NCBI RefSeq assembly: GCF_900314615.1
Contig: NZ_OMWA01000011.1
Span: forward strand, 39,104 to 103,103
Reading direction: 5' to 3'
Length of the DNA: 64,000 bases
Origin: an uncultured Methanobrevibacter sp.
GTDB taxonomy: Archaea > Methanobacteriota > Methanobacteria > Methanobacteriales > Methanobacteriaceae
The notes under the pieces were generated by a model. That model was not told the DNA's origin. It ran no database searches and saw only the letters and a list, made by a program, of their open reading frames with translations. The position numbers and the translations under genes are program-made. Positions 34,085-43,417 of this stretch are shown one piece after another (within the stretch, counting starts at the first letter, position 1; each line of letters opens with the position of its first letter).

Positions 34085-35047
34085 ATGGTTAGATGCAGCA
34101 AATGCGGATCTGAAGTTACAGGTTCAGATTTTTGCTTTAATTGCGGAGAAAAAGTTGAAAAAGCAGAAGCAGATTCCGGAATCTGTCCTAAATGCGGAAC
34201 TCAAAATAATAAAAACACAAACTTCTGCGTCGGATGCGGATACAGGTTGAATAATGAAAAAACAATGTCATTCAGCCAGCAGGAGTGGACTGCAAGGCGT
34301 GATGAAATCCTTGACAGGTATGATAAGCTTGCTGAGGAATTCGGAATTAAAGGTGAAGACTACTTTTTAACAAGTGTGAGAAGATTCAATAAGCTGGAAC
34401 AGGGCACATCAAAACATAAGACTATAAATGCCCTTTTTACAGACAGATACTTATTTGACTCAGCAGGAATTCCATTTTTGAATGTTTCAAAAATATTTGG
34501 AAACGAAACAATAATTGACGGATTTTTCATGATTAAAGAGGACAAGTTCGTTTTCATGGAAATCGACAACAGGGACTGGGAAAAAGTCAATGCAGGTATA
34601 AACAACTTCTATTTTGACAAGATTGTTTCAATGAGAGTTACATTAGGTTTAGGTGATGAAAGCAGATATGAAGACATTACCAAAAGGGCACCTACTTCAG
34701 CTCATGACATCAAAAGAGTAATTCAGAATGATATCCAGTCTCTTAAGGCAACAAGATTCAAGGACATGATTGCAAACAATGACAGTGCAGACATGTTCGA
34801 CAGATTGCTCATAAAACTCGTTGACAATACATTCTATGAAATAAGACTTCCAAGCTATCAGTTCGGCCAGAACTTAATTGATTTATTCGAATCCTTAAGA
34901 GGTCAGCCTCAAAAGGTCATTGTTGAAAATCAGTCTCAAGAACCAAGCAAAGCTCAGCAAATCAGGGAATTTCAGGAACTCCTTGAAAGCGGAGCAATCA
35001 CTCAGGAAGAATTTGACCAGCTTAAAAAAGATTTGCTGTTTAATTAG
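34085..35047 (+). CDS. double zinc-ribbon protein with central PH-like region and SHOCT tail
   Basis: Two zinc ribbons open the protein: CSKCGSEVTGSDFCFNCG (4-21) and CPKCGTQNNKNTNFCVGCG (about 36-54). Residues about 90-280 are a beta-rich region with FTDRYLFDSAGI, possibly a bacterial PH-like fold. The end (QIREFQELLESGAITQEEFD) is a SHOCT oligomerisation helix pair. The layout is that of a cytoplasmic scaffold protein; its partner is unknown. AGGTGAT precedes the ATG, and the next gene starts 10 bp after the stop. Confidence 0.8.
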   Translation: MVRCSKCGSEVTGSDFCFNCGEKVEKAEADSGICPKCGTQNNKNTNFCVGCGYRLNNEKTMSFSQQEWTARRDEILDRYDKLAEEFGIKGEDYFLTSVRRFNKLEQGTSKHKTINALFTDRYLFDSAGIPFLNVSKIFGNETIIDGFFMIKEDKFVFMEIDNRDWEKVNAGINNFYFDKIVSMRVTLGLGDESRYEDITKRAPTSAHDIKRVIQNDIQSLKATRFKDMIANNDSADMFDRLLIKLVDNTFYEIRLPSYQFGQNLIDLFESLRGQPQKVIVENQSQEPSKAQQIREFQELLESGAITQEEFDQLKKDLLFN

Positions 35048-35056
35048 GTGTTATGG

Positions 35057-35872
35057 ATGGTTAAATGCAGTAGATGTGGTGTTGAAAACAAGGAGACTTC
35101 TGAATTTTGCCATAACTGTGGAAATAAACTGCTTGGCTCTTCAGATATCAAGGATACTATAAAATGCAGCGGTTGCGGTGCAGAGCTGAATGCAAATGCA
35201 ACATTCTGTCCTAAATGCGGAAAAAAAGTTGAGGATGCATCTGTCTGCAAATCCTGCGGTGCTGAAATTCCTGATGGTGTTGCATTCTGTCCAAATTGCG
35301 GAACAAAAGTAGAAAGCAATCAAAAAAATCAAAATGCATGCACAAACTGTGGAGCTCCTCTTGAAGAAGGGTCAATATTCTGTCCTGAATGCGGAAGCAA
35401 TGTTCAAACAGGAATAAAGAATCAAAATCCTGTTCCTGCAAATCCTCAGATAAATCAAAGTTTTCTTGACAGGTTGGATTTCAACATTCTTTTAAAGCCG
35501 ACAATTTTTGCAGTAATATTTGCCCTGATTTTAGCTTCAATTGGGGTTGTAATAGGATTATCAAGGCTTTCATTTATCCTTGCAGTAATAATAAGCACAG
35601 TCTTTTTCGCAGGACTGATAAAAGACGATGCAAATGCAATTGTGATGGGATTATTCACCGGTCTTATTTTAGGCCTTCTTGAAAATCCGATTATACAGTT
35701 TTGGCTGGGAATTTATGCTGCAGCTGCATATGAATGGTTATTCGGAGGCCAAATTCTCTTTTTAATTATATTGGGAATAGTATTCGCATTTATTGGGAAT
35801 ATGTATTTCAAACAGAATATTCAGGAATTTTCACAAAAACACCTTAAATGGTTGTTGAATTTATTAAATTAG
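35057..35872 (+). CDS. four zinc ribbons plus membrane domain
   Basis: Four CxxC-x(n)-CxxC ribbons occupy residues 4-118 (CSRCGVENKETSEFCHNCG, CSGCGAELNANATFCPKCG, CKSCGAEIPDGVAFCPNCG, CTNCGAPLEEGSIFCPECG). About four membrane helices follow (PTIFAVIFALILASIGVV onward). The ribbons should face the cytoplasm. I choose ATG 35057 (MVKCSRCG) because AGGTG lies 6 nt upstream and the sister genes start with the same MV-x-C pattern. The earlier GTG at 35048 would use up that ribosome site. Function unknown; it could anchor the other ribbon proteins to the membrane. Confidence 0.8.
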   Translation: MVKCSRCGVENKETSEFCHNCGNKLLGSSDIKDTIKCSGCGAELNANATFCPKCGKKVEDASVCKSCGAEIPDGVAFCPNCGTKVESNQKNQNACTNCGAPLEEGSIFCPECGSNVQTGIKNQNPVPANPQINQSFLDRLDFNILLKPTIFAVIFALILASIGVVIGLSRLSFILAVIISTVFFAGLIKDDANAIVMGLFTGLILGLLENPIIQFWLGIYAAAAYEWLFGGQILFLIILGIVFAFIGNMYFKQNIQEFSQKHLKWLLNLLN

Positions 35873-35884
35873 GGAGGTAATTAA

Positions 35885-36514
35885 ATGGAAAAAGATAATG
35901 ATTATGTCGAACGTCTGGAAAAAATCATTGACAAACAGGATGATTTGCTTACACATCTTGATGCAAAGTTCGACCAGCAGCAAAAGATGAACGATGAGCT
36001 GTCAAAGCAGAATCATATCTTAAGGGAGGATATAAAAAAGCATAAAACTCTCCTTATGGACATGAACAAAACTGTCAATCAGCACAAAAATGTAGTTAAA
36101 AAATTGAAAAAAGAACTTGAAGACCAGCTTAAAATACAGCAGGACCTTCACAAGGACTACGGTGAAGTGATAAAAGAACTTACAGATGAACTTGAAGCTG
36201 AACAGAATAAAAACAATGCTAATGTTGTAAAAGAGGAAAAACCTAAAGATAAAGATTCATCAAAAAAATCATCCAATAAGGTTGAACTGCCTCCAAAAGA
36301 GCATCAGACAGATTATGTTGCAAGTGCTACAAATCTCTTCAGCGACATGAAGGAAAAATCATCAGAAGCCGCAGGAAATCTGTCCGCTTCAAAAAATGAT
36401 GAAACTCCAAAAGAACAGCCTAAAAAAGACGATAAAAAAGTATGTCCAAGCTGCGGAGCTGATGTTCAGGAAGGTTATGTATTCTGTGAGTCATGTGGTA
36501 CCAAATTAAATTAA
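35885..36514 (+). CDS. coiled-coil protein with C-terminal zinc ribbon
   Basis: 209 residues. Residues 8-115 are a long, highly charged coiled coil (EKIIDKQDDLLTHLDAKFDQ). A Lys/Ser-rich linker follows. The last 24 residues are one zinc ribbon (CPSCGADVQEGYVFCESCG). GGAGG precedes the ATG. It is the mirror image of the neighbours, with the ribbon at the C-terminus. A structural or bridging role in a complex with the other ribbon proteins is inference. Confidence 0.78.
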   Translation: MEKDNDYVERLEKIIDKQDDLLTHLDAKFDQQQKMNDELSKQNHILREDIKKHKTLLMDMNKTVNQHKNVVKKLKKELEDQLKIQQDLHKDYGEVIKELTDELEAEQNKNNANVVKEEKPKDKDSSKKSSNKVELPPKEHQTDYVASATNLFSDMKEKSSEAAGNLSASKNDETPKEQPKKDDKKVCPSCGADVQEGYVFCESCGTKLN

Positions 36515-36524
36515 GGTGTTTGAT

Positions 36525-37061
36525 ATGGGTTTTTTTAACAACATGAAGAATATTAAAGACAAAGCTTTGGAAAACGAAAAAATCCAAAATATTGAACAGC
36601 TTCAGGTAGTCTTTGATGCAATTGACGATCAGGCAGAAAAGGAAGATGAAAAAAACCAGAAGGAGAAGGAATATTACGAAAGCTTAACTCCTGAACAGAA
36701 AATTGAATATAATCGTATCAAAAAGAGAAACAAGAATCTTAAAAGATTGGGAATGTATGGTCTGACTGCTGCAGGAATGGCAACCGGTGTTGGAATTCCT
36801 GTAATGATGGCTGCAAATATAGGAACAATACTGGCTGATGACAGTCTGACTTTTGATGAGGAAAAACATGAGGAAAAATTAAAAAAATCAACCAGAAAGG
36901 CAAAAAGGGCCGTTCAGGGAAATCCTCAAAAACAGAAAAAGAAACCTCGTCAATATTTCACAATAGATTATGACAAAAATGGCCTGCCTCAGGTTTCAAC
37001 TTTGGTGGATTTTGATCCATATCTTTTGGATTTCAGATATGAAGAATTAATAAGGAAGTAG
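36525..37061 (+). CDS. charged protein with central membrane-like hairpin
   Basis: 178 residues. Highly charged helices flank a glycine/alanine-rich hydrophobic stretch (YGLTAAGMATGVGIPVMMAA, about residues 82-101). The C-terminus (FTIDYDKNGLPQVSTLVDFD) looks beta-rich. I choose ATG 36525 with AAGGTG upstream over GTG 36516, which lies within that site. The family is not recognised. It sits in the middle of the operon, 10 bp after the coiled-coil gene and 7 bp before the repeat gene. Confidence 0.7.
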   Translation: MGFFNNMKNIKDKALENEKIQNIEQLQVVFDAIDDQAEKEDEKNQKEKEYYESLTPEQKIEYNRIKKRNKNLKRLGMYGLTAAGMATGVGIPVMMAANIGTILADDSLTFDEEKHEEKLKKSTRKAKRAVQGNPQKQKKKPRQYFTIDYDKNGLPQVSTLVDFDPYLLDFRYEELIRK

Positions 37062-37068
37062 TGATATT

Positions 37069-37800
37069 ATGGCAGATGAAGAATATGTTGATTTAGACGG
37101 TGACGGTTACAAGGAAAGTATAGTGTCAGATCAAGATGGTGACGGTAACTATGACACTATTGAAAGTGATACTGACGGTGACGGATATACAGATACTATC
37201 ATGGTCGATACTGATGGTGACGGTTATGTGGATGCAGTGGGCGTAGATACTGATGGTGACGGTGTAGTCGATTACGTTGAAGCCGACACTGATGGTGACG
37301 GATATGCTGATTTTGCAGCTGCGGACACAACAGGAGACGGTGAATTTGATTCATATGCATATGACACCAACGGTGACGGGTATTACGATGCAGTAGAATA
37401 TGATACCGATGGTGACGGAAACGTTGACTATGGTATTTATGATACTGACGGTGACGGATATGCTGATTTTGAAGCGGCTGATACTGACGGTGACGGTTAT
37501 TATGATACCTATGCAGCAGATACCAATGGTGACGGTTATGTTGATTTTGTAGGTCAGGACACTGACGGTGATGGAAACATTGACATCGCAGCAGCAGACA
37601 CTGACGGTGACGGTTATGCAGATACTTATGCTGCAGACACTGACGGTGATGGAAACTTTGACACTTATGGATTTGACTATGATGAAGACGGTGAAATCGA
37701 CGAATATGGCATCGATGAAGACGGTGACGGTGATATAGACTACTATGAAGACGATATCGATGATGATGTATTCGATGACTTCTTAGATGATGATATGTAG
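37069..37800 (+). CDS. acidic protein of seventeen 13-residue DxDGDG repeats
   Basis: After seven residues (MADEEYV) the protein is 17 consecutive units of exactly 13 residues, each beginning DTDGDG or a variant (DLDGDG, DTNGDG, DYDEDG). A 15-residue acidic tail follows, totalling 243. DxDxDG loops bind calcium in dockerin, thrombospondin type 3 and EF-hand modules. Exact periodicity without helices suggests a beta-roll or solenoid. No signal peptide or anchor is present, so it should be cytoplasmic, which is odd for this repeat type. Cotranscribed with zinc-ribbon genes. Confidence 0.85.
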   Translation: MADEEYVDLDGDGYKESIVSDQDGDGNYDTIESDTDGDGYTDTIMVDTDGDGYVDAVGVDTDGDGVVDYVEADTDGDGYADFAAADTTGDGEFDSYAYDTNGDGYYDAVEYDTDGDGNVDYGIYDTDGDGYADFEAADTDGDGYYDTYAADTNGDGYVDFVGQDTDGDGNIDIAAADTDGDGYADTYAADTDGDGNFDTYGFDYDEDGEIDEYGIDEDGDGDIDYYEDDIDDDVFDDFLDDDM

Positions 37801-37808
37801 GTGAAAAT

Positions 37809-38756
37809 ATGGTTAACTGTCCTAACTGTGGTATGGATGCCGGTGAAAGCAAATTTTGTCCTAACTGCGGAACCAAAATAGAAGTTATAGAAGAATATTC
37901 CTCAATTTGTCCGAACTGTGGTATGGATGCCGGTGAAAGTAATTTCTGTCCTAACTGCGGTACAAAAATAGTTCAGGACAATCCCAGTTCAATTTGTCCC
38001 AACTGTGGTACTGATGCTGGTGAAAGTAATTTCTGTCCTAACTGCGGTACAAAGATTGGAGAAGAATCCTCTCCAGTTTGTCCAAGCTGTGGTGAAGAAG
38101 TGGGAAACAGCAGTTTCTGCCCAAAATGCGGTACAAAAATCGGTGGTGAAGCACCCTCTAATCTTTGCCCTAACTGCGGAAAATCATTAAATGAAAATGC
38201 CAAATTCTGCCCATATTGCGGGTGGTCAGATTCGTCTGTTGAGTCAAAATCATCTTTGGATAAACTGATTGATGTTGATGACAAAATTTCCGGAAAATTT
38301 TCAAAAGTTATGAAAAAAAGCAAATCCATGGATGTTATAATGGATAAGTCCGCTTCAATTAGATATAATCATTTCTCTGAGTTTGATGAGAAGATGATAA
38401 AATATTATGCGGACAATGAACCGGTATTTGTTGAAGTATTGAATTCAATTAATGATGATTTTGTAAAAACTATTTTGCTTGTTGAAAGAAATCAGATGAC
38501 CAATTCGGGAAGCGTAATAAGTATGGCTGCATCCCATATCTATACTCCGACAAAGGACATGCCTTATGATGAAGCTGTCAAATTCTATCAGGACATGGCT
38601 AATGAAATTTTTGCAGAAATAAACGCTGAAAAACAGAAAGGCACATTTGATGAAGAGGCATTCTACAAACAGAAAGTCAAGGATTCATCAATTGAAAACA
38701 CATCCGTTTTTGGATTTTCCAAATCAATTAAAGCATGGAACAAAAACAAAAGATAA
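37809..38756 (+). CDS. five zinc ribbons plus unknown C-terminal domain
   Basis: Residues 4-140 hold five tandem zinc ribbons. The first three are nearly identical (CPNCGMDAGESNFCPNCG type), indicating recent duplication, and the other two are CPSCGEEVGNSSFCPKCG and CPNCGKSLNENAKFCPYCG. Residues about 150-315 are a helical domain of no recognised family. GGTGAAAAT lies before ATG 37809, 8 bp after the repeat gene. It is the last gene of the operon, 45 bp before the decayed MATE gene. Confidence 0.8.
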   Translation: MVNCPNCGMDAGESKFCPNCGTKIEVIEEYSSICPNCGMDAGESNFCPNCGTKIVQDNPSSICPNCGTDAGESNFCPNCGTKIGEESSPVCPSCGEEVGNSSFCPKCGTKIGGEAPSNLCPNCGKSLNENAKFCPYCGWSDSSVESKSSLDKLIDVDDKISGKFSKVMKKSKSMDVIMDKSASIRYNHFSEFDEKMIKYYADNEPVFVEVLNSINDDFVKTILLVERNQMTNSGSVISMAASHIYTPTKDMPYDEAVKFYQDMANEIFAEINAEKQKGTFDEEAFYKQKVKDSSIENTSVFGFSKSIKAWNKNKR

Positions 38757-38801
38757 ATATTATCATTAATTATATAGTATATTTTTAACAATATACTATT
38801 A

Positions 38802-39694
38802 ATGATTAACAATTTCGAAAAAATTCAGTCCAATCCTGTAAAATCAACTATTTCATTAGGGATTCCTATAATAATTCTTCTGGTATTGGAAACAGTCTAC
38901 AGTATTACTGATACTTATCGGATTAGCGGGATTGGATTTTCAGCTCTTGTTGGACTGGGATATATTGCAAATGTGATTTATGCATCCAATAAGATTGGTG
39001 ACGGTATAGGTCGTTCTGTCAATGTTCTTATTTCCAATGAATTGGGTGCAAAGCATTAAGACAGAGCGAATAATATTGCGGTTCAGGGAATAATACTAAT
39101 ATTGATTATTGGAATTATCACACCGCCTTTGTCAGTTCCTTTCATTGAACTCATTTGTGAAATGGTGGGTATTGCTGTATATTCCAGCATTATATCAGCC
39201 TATCTCTTTTTGCCAATAAGTTTCATTGTCTTTTTGATGCTGGCCAATTATTTTGCTGCAGTACTGGGTGGTGAAGGCGATACCAAACGTGTTACTGCAA
39301 TAATTATAGTTGGAAATATAGTTAACATCATTTTGGATCCCTTTTTTATTTTTAACCTCGATATGGGAATGTTTGGTGCAGGTTTTGCTACAATCACAGG
39401 TTATTTTGTTTCTTTTGCATTATTCTTATACTTATTTTATATAAAAATGATACTTTCATAAAAATTGACTTAAAACATTTTAACTATGACAAGTCTATTT
39501 TCTTGGAGATTCTTAAGTTGGCTGTCCCGATTGTTTTAATGTTTATATTTTCTGAAGTTTTTAATTTGGGAGGTTTTGGAGTGGTATTTTCGGTTCTCTT
39601 AAGTGAAGCAATCCAGAGTGTTTTGATGTTTTTTGTACTGCGATTCAAAATCGATAATCAAATCGAAAATAATTCCTGTGTCCCTGCCGAATAA
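38802..39694 (+). pseudogene. MATE family efflux transporter, broken
   Basis: Three pieces of a MATE-type multidrug/sodium antiporter are visible. The first ends at an in-frame TAA (39057-39059) after SNELGAKH, and the same frame continues DRANNIAVQGIILIL to 39461. A third piece in another frame (39503-39694) matches the later half but is internally shortened, since only about 60 of some 200 expected residues remain. Total length is about two thirds of a normal MATE (around 450). A nonsense codon, a frameshift and a deletion together show it is dead. Confidence 0.85.
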
Positions 39695-39764
39695 AATGAT
39701 TTTTCAATATCATTAAATATCACAAAAACCATAATTATAATATTAACAAAAGGAGCATAATGTT

Positions 39765-40985
39765 ATGAATAAAAGAACTATAGAACTTTCAGGCCATATT
39801 ATTGATTCATTGATTTTAACCAAAACAATGGCAATAATTATGGATAAAGGTGGAGACTTTGATATATTGGAAATAGATGTTGGAAGAAAGAAATCAGATT
39901 ACAGTAAAGCTAAAATTGAAGTTTCTGCAGATTCACCCGAGCTATTGAATTCCATTCTGGATGAACTGTCTGTACTCGGGGCTTCAATCGATGAAATCAA
40001 AGAAGTAAATCTGGTTTCATCAACCAAAGATAAAGTTGCTCCTGAAGGTTTTTATTCATCTTCAAACCACACTACTCACGTATTCTATAAAGGAAACTGG
40101 ATGCTTGTTGAAGACATTGAAATGGACTGTCTTGTAGTAGTTGATGAAGATGTTCCAAGAGCTTACGTAAAGCCAATAGCTGATGTTAAGGCTGGAGACA
40201 AGATTGTTGTAGGTCTTGACGGTGTCAGAGTAACACCTCCTCACCGTTCAAGGGATGAACAGCAGGTATTCGAGTTCATGAACAGTGAAGTGTCCTCTGA
40301 AAAGCCTTTAATGAATTTAATCAATGGTATTGCAAAAGAAATGAAGGAAATCAAGGCCAAAGGCGGAAAAATAGGTATTGTGGGCGGACCTGCAATTGTA
40401 CACACCGGTTCTGGAAAATATCTTGCAGCTCTTGTAAAACAGGGCTATATTGACGTAATCCTTGCAGGAAACGCTTTGGCTACTCACGACATTGAATCAA
40501 ATCTATTTGGAACTTCTCTGGGTATTGAAGTGGAAACCGGAAAAATCGTCGGCCACGGCCACACTCACCACATGAGGGCCATTAACAGAATCAACAATTC
40601 AGGTTCCATTCACCAGGCGGTTGAAGACGGCACACTGACCGGCGGTATCATGTATGAATGTGTCAAAAACAATGTTCCTTATGTTCTTGCAGGTTCCATC
40701 CGTGATGACGGACCTCTTCCAGATGTCATTACCGATACTGCTGAAGCACAAAAGCTTATGAGAAAGTATGCTCAGGAAGTTGACATGGTACTGATGATTT
40801 CTACAATGCTTCACTCAATTGCAATGGGAAATCTCCTTCCTTCAAGAGTTAAAAGTATCTGTGTAGACATCAATCCTTCCACAGTTACAAAACTCTCAGA
40901 CAGGGGAAGCGCACAGGTTGTAGGAATCGTAACTGATATCGGAACATTCTTGCCATTGTTATACAACGCTTTGCAGGAAGATTAA
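39765..40985 (+). CDS. archaeal ornithine cyclodeaminase-type protein (TIGR00300, LOR/SDH family)
   Basis: A 406-residue protein of the TIGR00300/LOR-SDH family. A homologue in Methanococcus maripaludis was shown to convert ornithine to proline with ammonia release. The N-terminal ~100 residues form a regulatory-type domain (ELSGHIIDSLILTKTMAIIM). The Rossmann part includes GIVGGPAIVHTGSGKYLAAL near 205 and HGHTHHMRAINRINNSG near 268. AGGAG precedes the ATG. Adenine deaminase follows after 2 bp. Proline synthesis from ornithine is the expected role, assigned by family. Confidence 0.8.
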   Translation: MNKRTIELSGHIIDSLILTKTMAIIMDKGGDFDILEIDVGRKKSDYSKAKIEVSADSPELLNSILDELSVLGASIDEIKEVNLVSSTKDKVAPEGFYSSSNHTTHVFYKGNWMLVEDIEMDCLVVVDEDVPRAYVKPIADVKAGDKIVVGLDGVRVTPPHRSRDEQQVFEFMNSEVSSEKPLMNLINGIAKEMKEIKAKGGKIGIVGGPAIVHTGSGKYLAALVKQGYIDVILAGNALATHDIESNLFGTSLGIEVETGKIVGHGHTHHMRAINRINNSGSIHQAVEDGTLTGGIMYECVKNNVPYVLAGSIRDDGPLPDVITDTAEAQKLMRKYAQEVDMVLMISTMLHSIAMGNLLPSRVKSICVDINPSTVTKLSDRGSAQVVGIVTDIGTFLPLLYNALQED

Positions 40986-40987
40986 AA

Positions 40988-42703
40988 ATGAAATTTACAG
41001 CTTATATATTGGATGTGCTAACAGATTCAGTTTATCCGGCAAGGATAACCATCGAAGACGGAATATTTAAACAGATTATACCTATTCAGGTAACTGAAGA
41101 GACTAAAATCGATGTGGACGGTCTTCTGCTTCCGGGATTCATTGACTCACATATTCACATTGAAAGTTCAATGATAACTCCCGCACAGTTTGCAAGGATA
41201 GCTGTTCGCCACGGAACAACATCAGTAATCTGCGATCCTCACGAAATAGCTAATGTCTGCGGAATTGAAGGAATCGAGTTCATGATTGAAAATGCAAAAA
41301 CCGTTCCATTCAATTTCTATTTCACAGCTCCTTCATGCGTACCTGCAACAGGTTTTGAAACATCAGGTGCAGTTTTAAACTCCGATGAAATAGAATATCT
41401 TCTTCAAAAGGATGAAGTTGTGGCTTTAGGAGAAATGATGAATTTCCCTGGCGTTATAAATGGTGACGGGGAAGTTTTAAGGAAACTTGAACTGGCAAGA
41501 CAGTACCGCAAGCCTATTGACGGTCACGCCCCACTTGTTTCCGGTCAGGATTTGGATAAATACATAGAACAATATATCATAACTGACCACGAATGCAGTA
41601 ATTTCAAAGAAGCTATTGAGAAAAAGCAGAAAGGTATGAAAATTATGGTACGTGACGGTTCATCTGCTAAAAATATGGAAGCTCTTTTGGATTTCTCAGC
41701 ACGTATCGACCATCTGAAAAATCAGGAAAGTTTCGGCATCATACCGACTGAAGTTCTCTCAAGAAGAATTCACTCTCCCATATTCGATTTCATAGTAAGT
41801 GATGACAAACATCCTAACGATTTAATCAATGGTCATCTCAACCTTTCCGTTAAAAAGGCATCAGAACTCGGAATCGATATTATCAAAGCTATTGAAATGG
41901 TAACAATCAATCCTGCTTCCCACTATTCACTTGAAGCGGGTTCAATAGTAACCGGTGCAAAAGCTGATTTTGTAATTGTGGATAATCTCCAGGATTTCAA
42001 CATCAAAGAGACCTATATTGGTGGAGAATGTGTTTTTGACGGTGAAAATGTACTATTTGATGTGGAGGATGTTGTTGTATCAAATTCAATAAATGCCGAT
42101 AAAAAATGCGCAAGTGACTTTGACGTTTACTTTGACGGAGATGAATGCGAAGTAAATGTTATAAAATGCTATAACGGCGAACTTTTAACCAAAAAATCCA
42201 CTGCAACCCTTAAAACCAAAGACGGCATTGTACAGCCGGATATCTATGAAGATGTCCTGAAAATATCAGTTGTGGAACGTTACGGCGGAAATACCATAAC
42301 AAATGCATTCATAAAAGGATTCGGCCTTAAAAAAGGAGCTATCGCATCATCAGTTGCACACGATTCACATAACATTATTGTTGTGGGATACTCATCTGAA
42401 ATGATGGCTGAAGCGGTAAATACAGTAATTGAAAACAGGGGAGGTCTTGCAGTTGTAAGCGAAGACTTTTCAGATTCACTGTCCCTTCCAATAGCAGGAC
42501 TTATGAGCAACGAGGACGCCTTTGACGTTGCTAAAAAACTGGATGTCCTCCACAGGATGGCATCAGCTTTAGGATGCAAGCTTGACTCACCGTTCATGAC
42601 AATGGCGTTCATGGCCCTTCTGGTTATTCCATCCCTTAAAATATCCGATGAAGGACTATTTGACGGGGATAACTTTGAATTTATAGATGTAATAAGAAGC
42701 TAA
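40988..42703 (+). CDS. ade: adenine deaminase
   Basis: It hydrolyses adenine to hypoxanthine and ammonia in purine salvage. The amidohydrolase metal site is in GFIDSHIHIESSMITP (about residues 50-65), followed by RHGTTSVICDPHEIANVCG. The C-terminal Ade-specific domain (AHDSHNIIVVGYSSEMMAEA) is present. Length 571 is normal. It begins 2 bp after the ornithine cyclodeaminase-type gene and must be cotranscribed. Both steps release ammonia, which may explain the pairing. It overlaps the convergent DUF447 gene by 4 bp. Confidence 0.95.
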   Translation: MKFTAYILDVLTDSVYPARITIEDGIFKQIIPIQVTEETKIDVDGLLLPGFIDSHIHIESSMITPAQFARIAVRHGTTSVICDPHEIANVCGIEGIEFMIENAKTVPFNFYFTAPSCVPATGFETSGAVLNSDEIEYLLQKDEVVALGEMMNFPGVINGDGEVLRKLELARQYRKPIDGHAPLVSGQDLDKYIEQYIITDHECSNFKEAIEKKQKGMKIMVRDGSSAKNMEALLDFSARIDHLKNQESFGIIPTEVLSRRIHSPIFDFIVSDDKHPNDLINGHLNLSVKKASELGIDIIKAIEMVTINPASHYSLEAGSIVTGAKADFVIVDNLQDFNIKETYIGGECVFDGENVLFDVEDVVVSNSINADKKCASDFDVYFDGDECEVNVIKCYNGELLTKKSTATLKTKDGIVQPDIYEDVLKISVVERYGGNTITNAFIKGFGLKKGAIASSVAHDSHNIIVVGYSSEMMAEAVNTVIENRGGLAVVSEDFSDSLSLPIAGLMSNEDAFDVAKKLDVLHRMASALGCKLDSPFMTMAFMALLVIPSLKISDEGLFDGDNFEFIDVIRS

Positions 42704-43326
42704 AGGTCATAACCTTTGCTTTTCAATTCTTTTTTTATTTCGCCCATGGCTTTCAAATCATCTTTTGTACCTACTTTTCTAACGACTCTATAAGCCTCTT
42801 TAAACTGACTCAAATAGATTTCCTTCTGGTCGTCATCAACCATATCGAAACGTGTCAGATTGGCCAGTGATTCAACGACATAGCTGAATCCACGGTTAAG
42901 GGCTTTTGTGTTTTTAATGATGGTCATGTCTGTAACTTCAGATTTAATGACGATTGCTTCATCTTTCTTTTTAACAGGATCGCTCTGCTTTACCGCTTCA
43001 GTTAGTGAGATAACTTCGCACCTGAAATATGCTTCAGCACATTTGAGGGACAAATCATCGTTAAAGTAATCTCTCGAAAGATTTCCAAGAGTTGATAAAG
43101 TAAAGATTTCAGGCTCATGTGTGATGTTTACTACAAACTCCTTTGTATTGATGATATTTTCAAGAGTGTGGCTTCCTTTGAATATCCGACTGACTGTTCT
43201 GTCGGGTCCGGAACATATAACTCCAATTGGTGCTGCATTATATACATTTTGGGCATTTTTAGTGGTTATAATAGTTTCATATTGCCTACCTTTTTCCATT
43301 CCGATAAGGGATAAATCAATTTTCAT
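42700..43326 (-). CDS. DUF447 flavin-reductase-like split-barrel protein
   Basis: The N-terminal YETIITTKNAQNVYNAAPIG pattern and the FVVNITHEPEIFTLSTLG segment fit DUF447, an archaeal and bacterial family with an FMN-binding split barrel. Activity is not established. The C-terminal third is helical. I choose ATG 43326 (MKIDLSLIGM). An in-frame ATG three codons upstream is an alternative. The gene diverges from the SIS-domain gene and overlaps the adenine deaminase stop. Confidence 0.75.
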   Translation of the reverse strand: MKIDLSLIGMEKGRQYETIITTKNAQNVYNAAPIGVICSGPDRTVSRIFKGSHTLENIINTKEFVVNITHEPEIFTLSTLGNLSRDYFNDDLSLKCAEAYFRCEVISLTEAVKQSDPVKKKDEAIVIKSEVTDMTIIKNTKALNRGFSYVVESLANLTRFDMVDDDQKEIYLSQFKEAYRVVRKVGTKDDLKAMGEIKKELKSKGYDL

Positions 43327-43355
43327 AACTATCATTAATTTTTTTTTAAAAAAAC

Positions 43356-43365
43356 CTTTTTATAT
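43356..43365 (+). promoter_or_regulatory. TATA box of the SIS-domain gene
   Basis: CTTTTTATATG lies about 55 bp before ATG 43418. AAAGGAG precedes that ATG by 9 nt. Confidence 0.5.
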
Positions 43366-43417
43366 GTTAATTTACAATATATTAATTATAATATTTAATT
43401 TTAAAGGAGTTTAAGCT

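Noticed and set aside
37199..37876. 225-codon His/Arg-rich frame opposite the DxDGDG repeat gene
   Set aside because: It is the reverse-strand shadow of a 39-bp repeat and its low-complexity composition follows directly from it.
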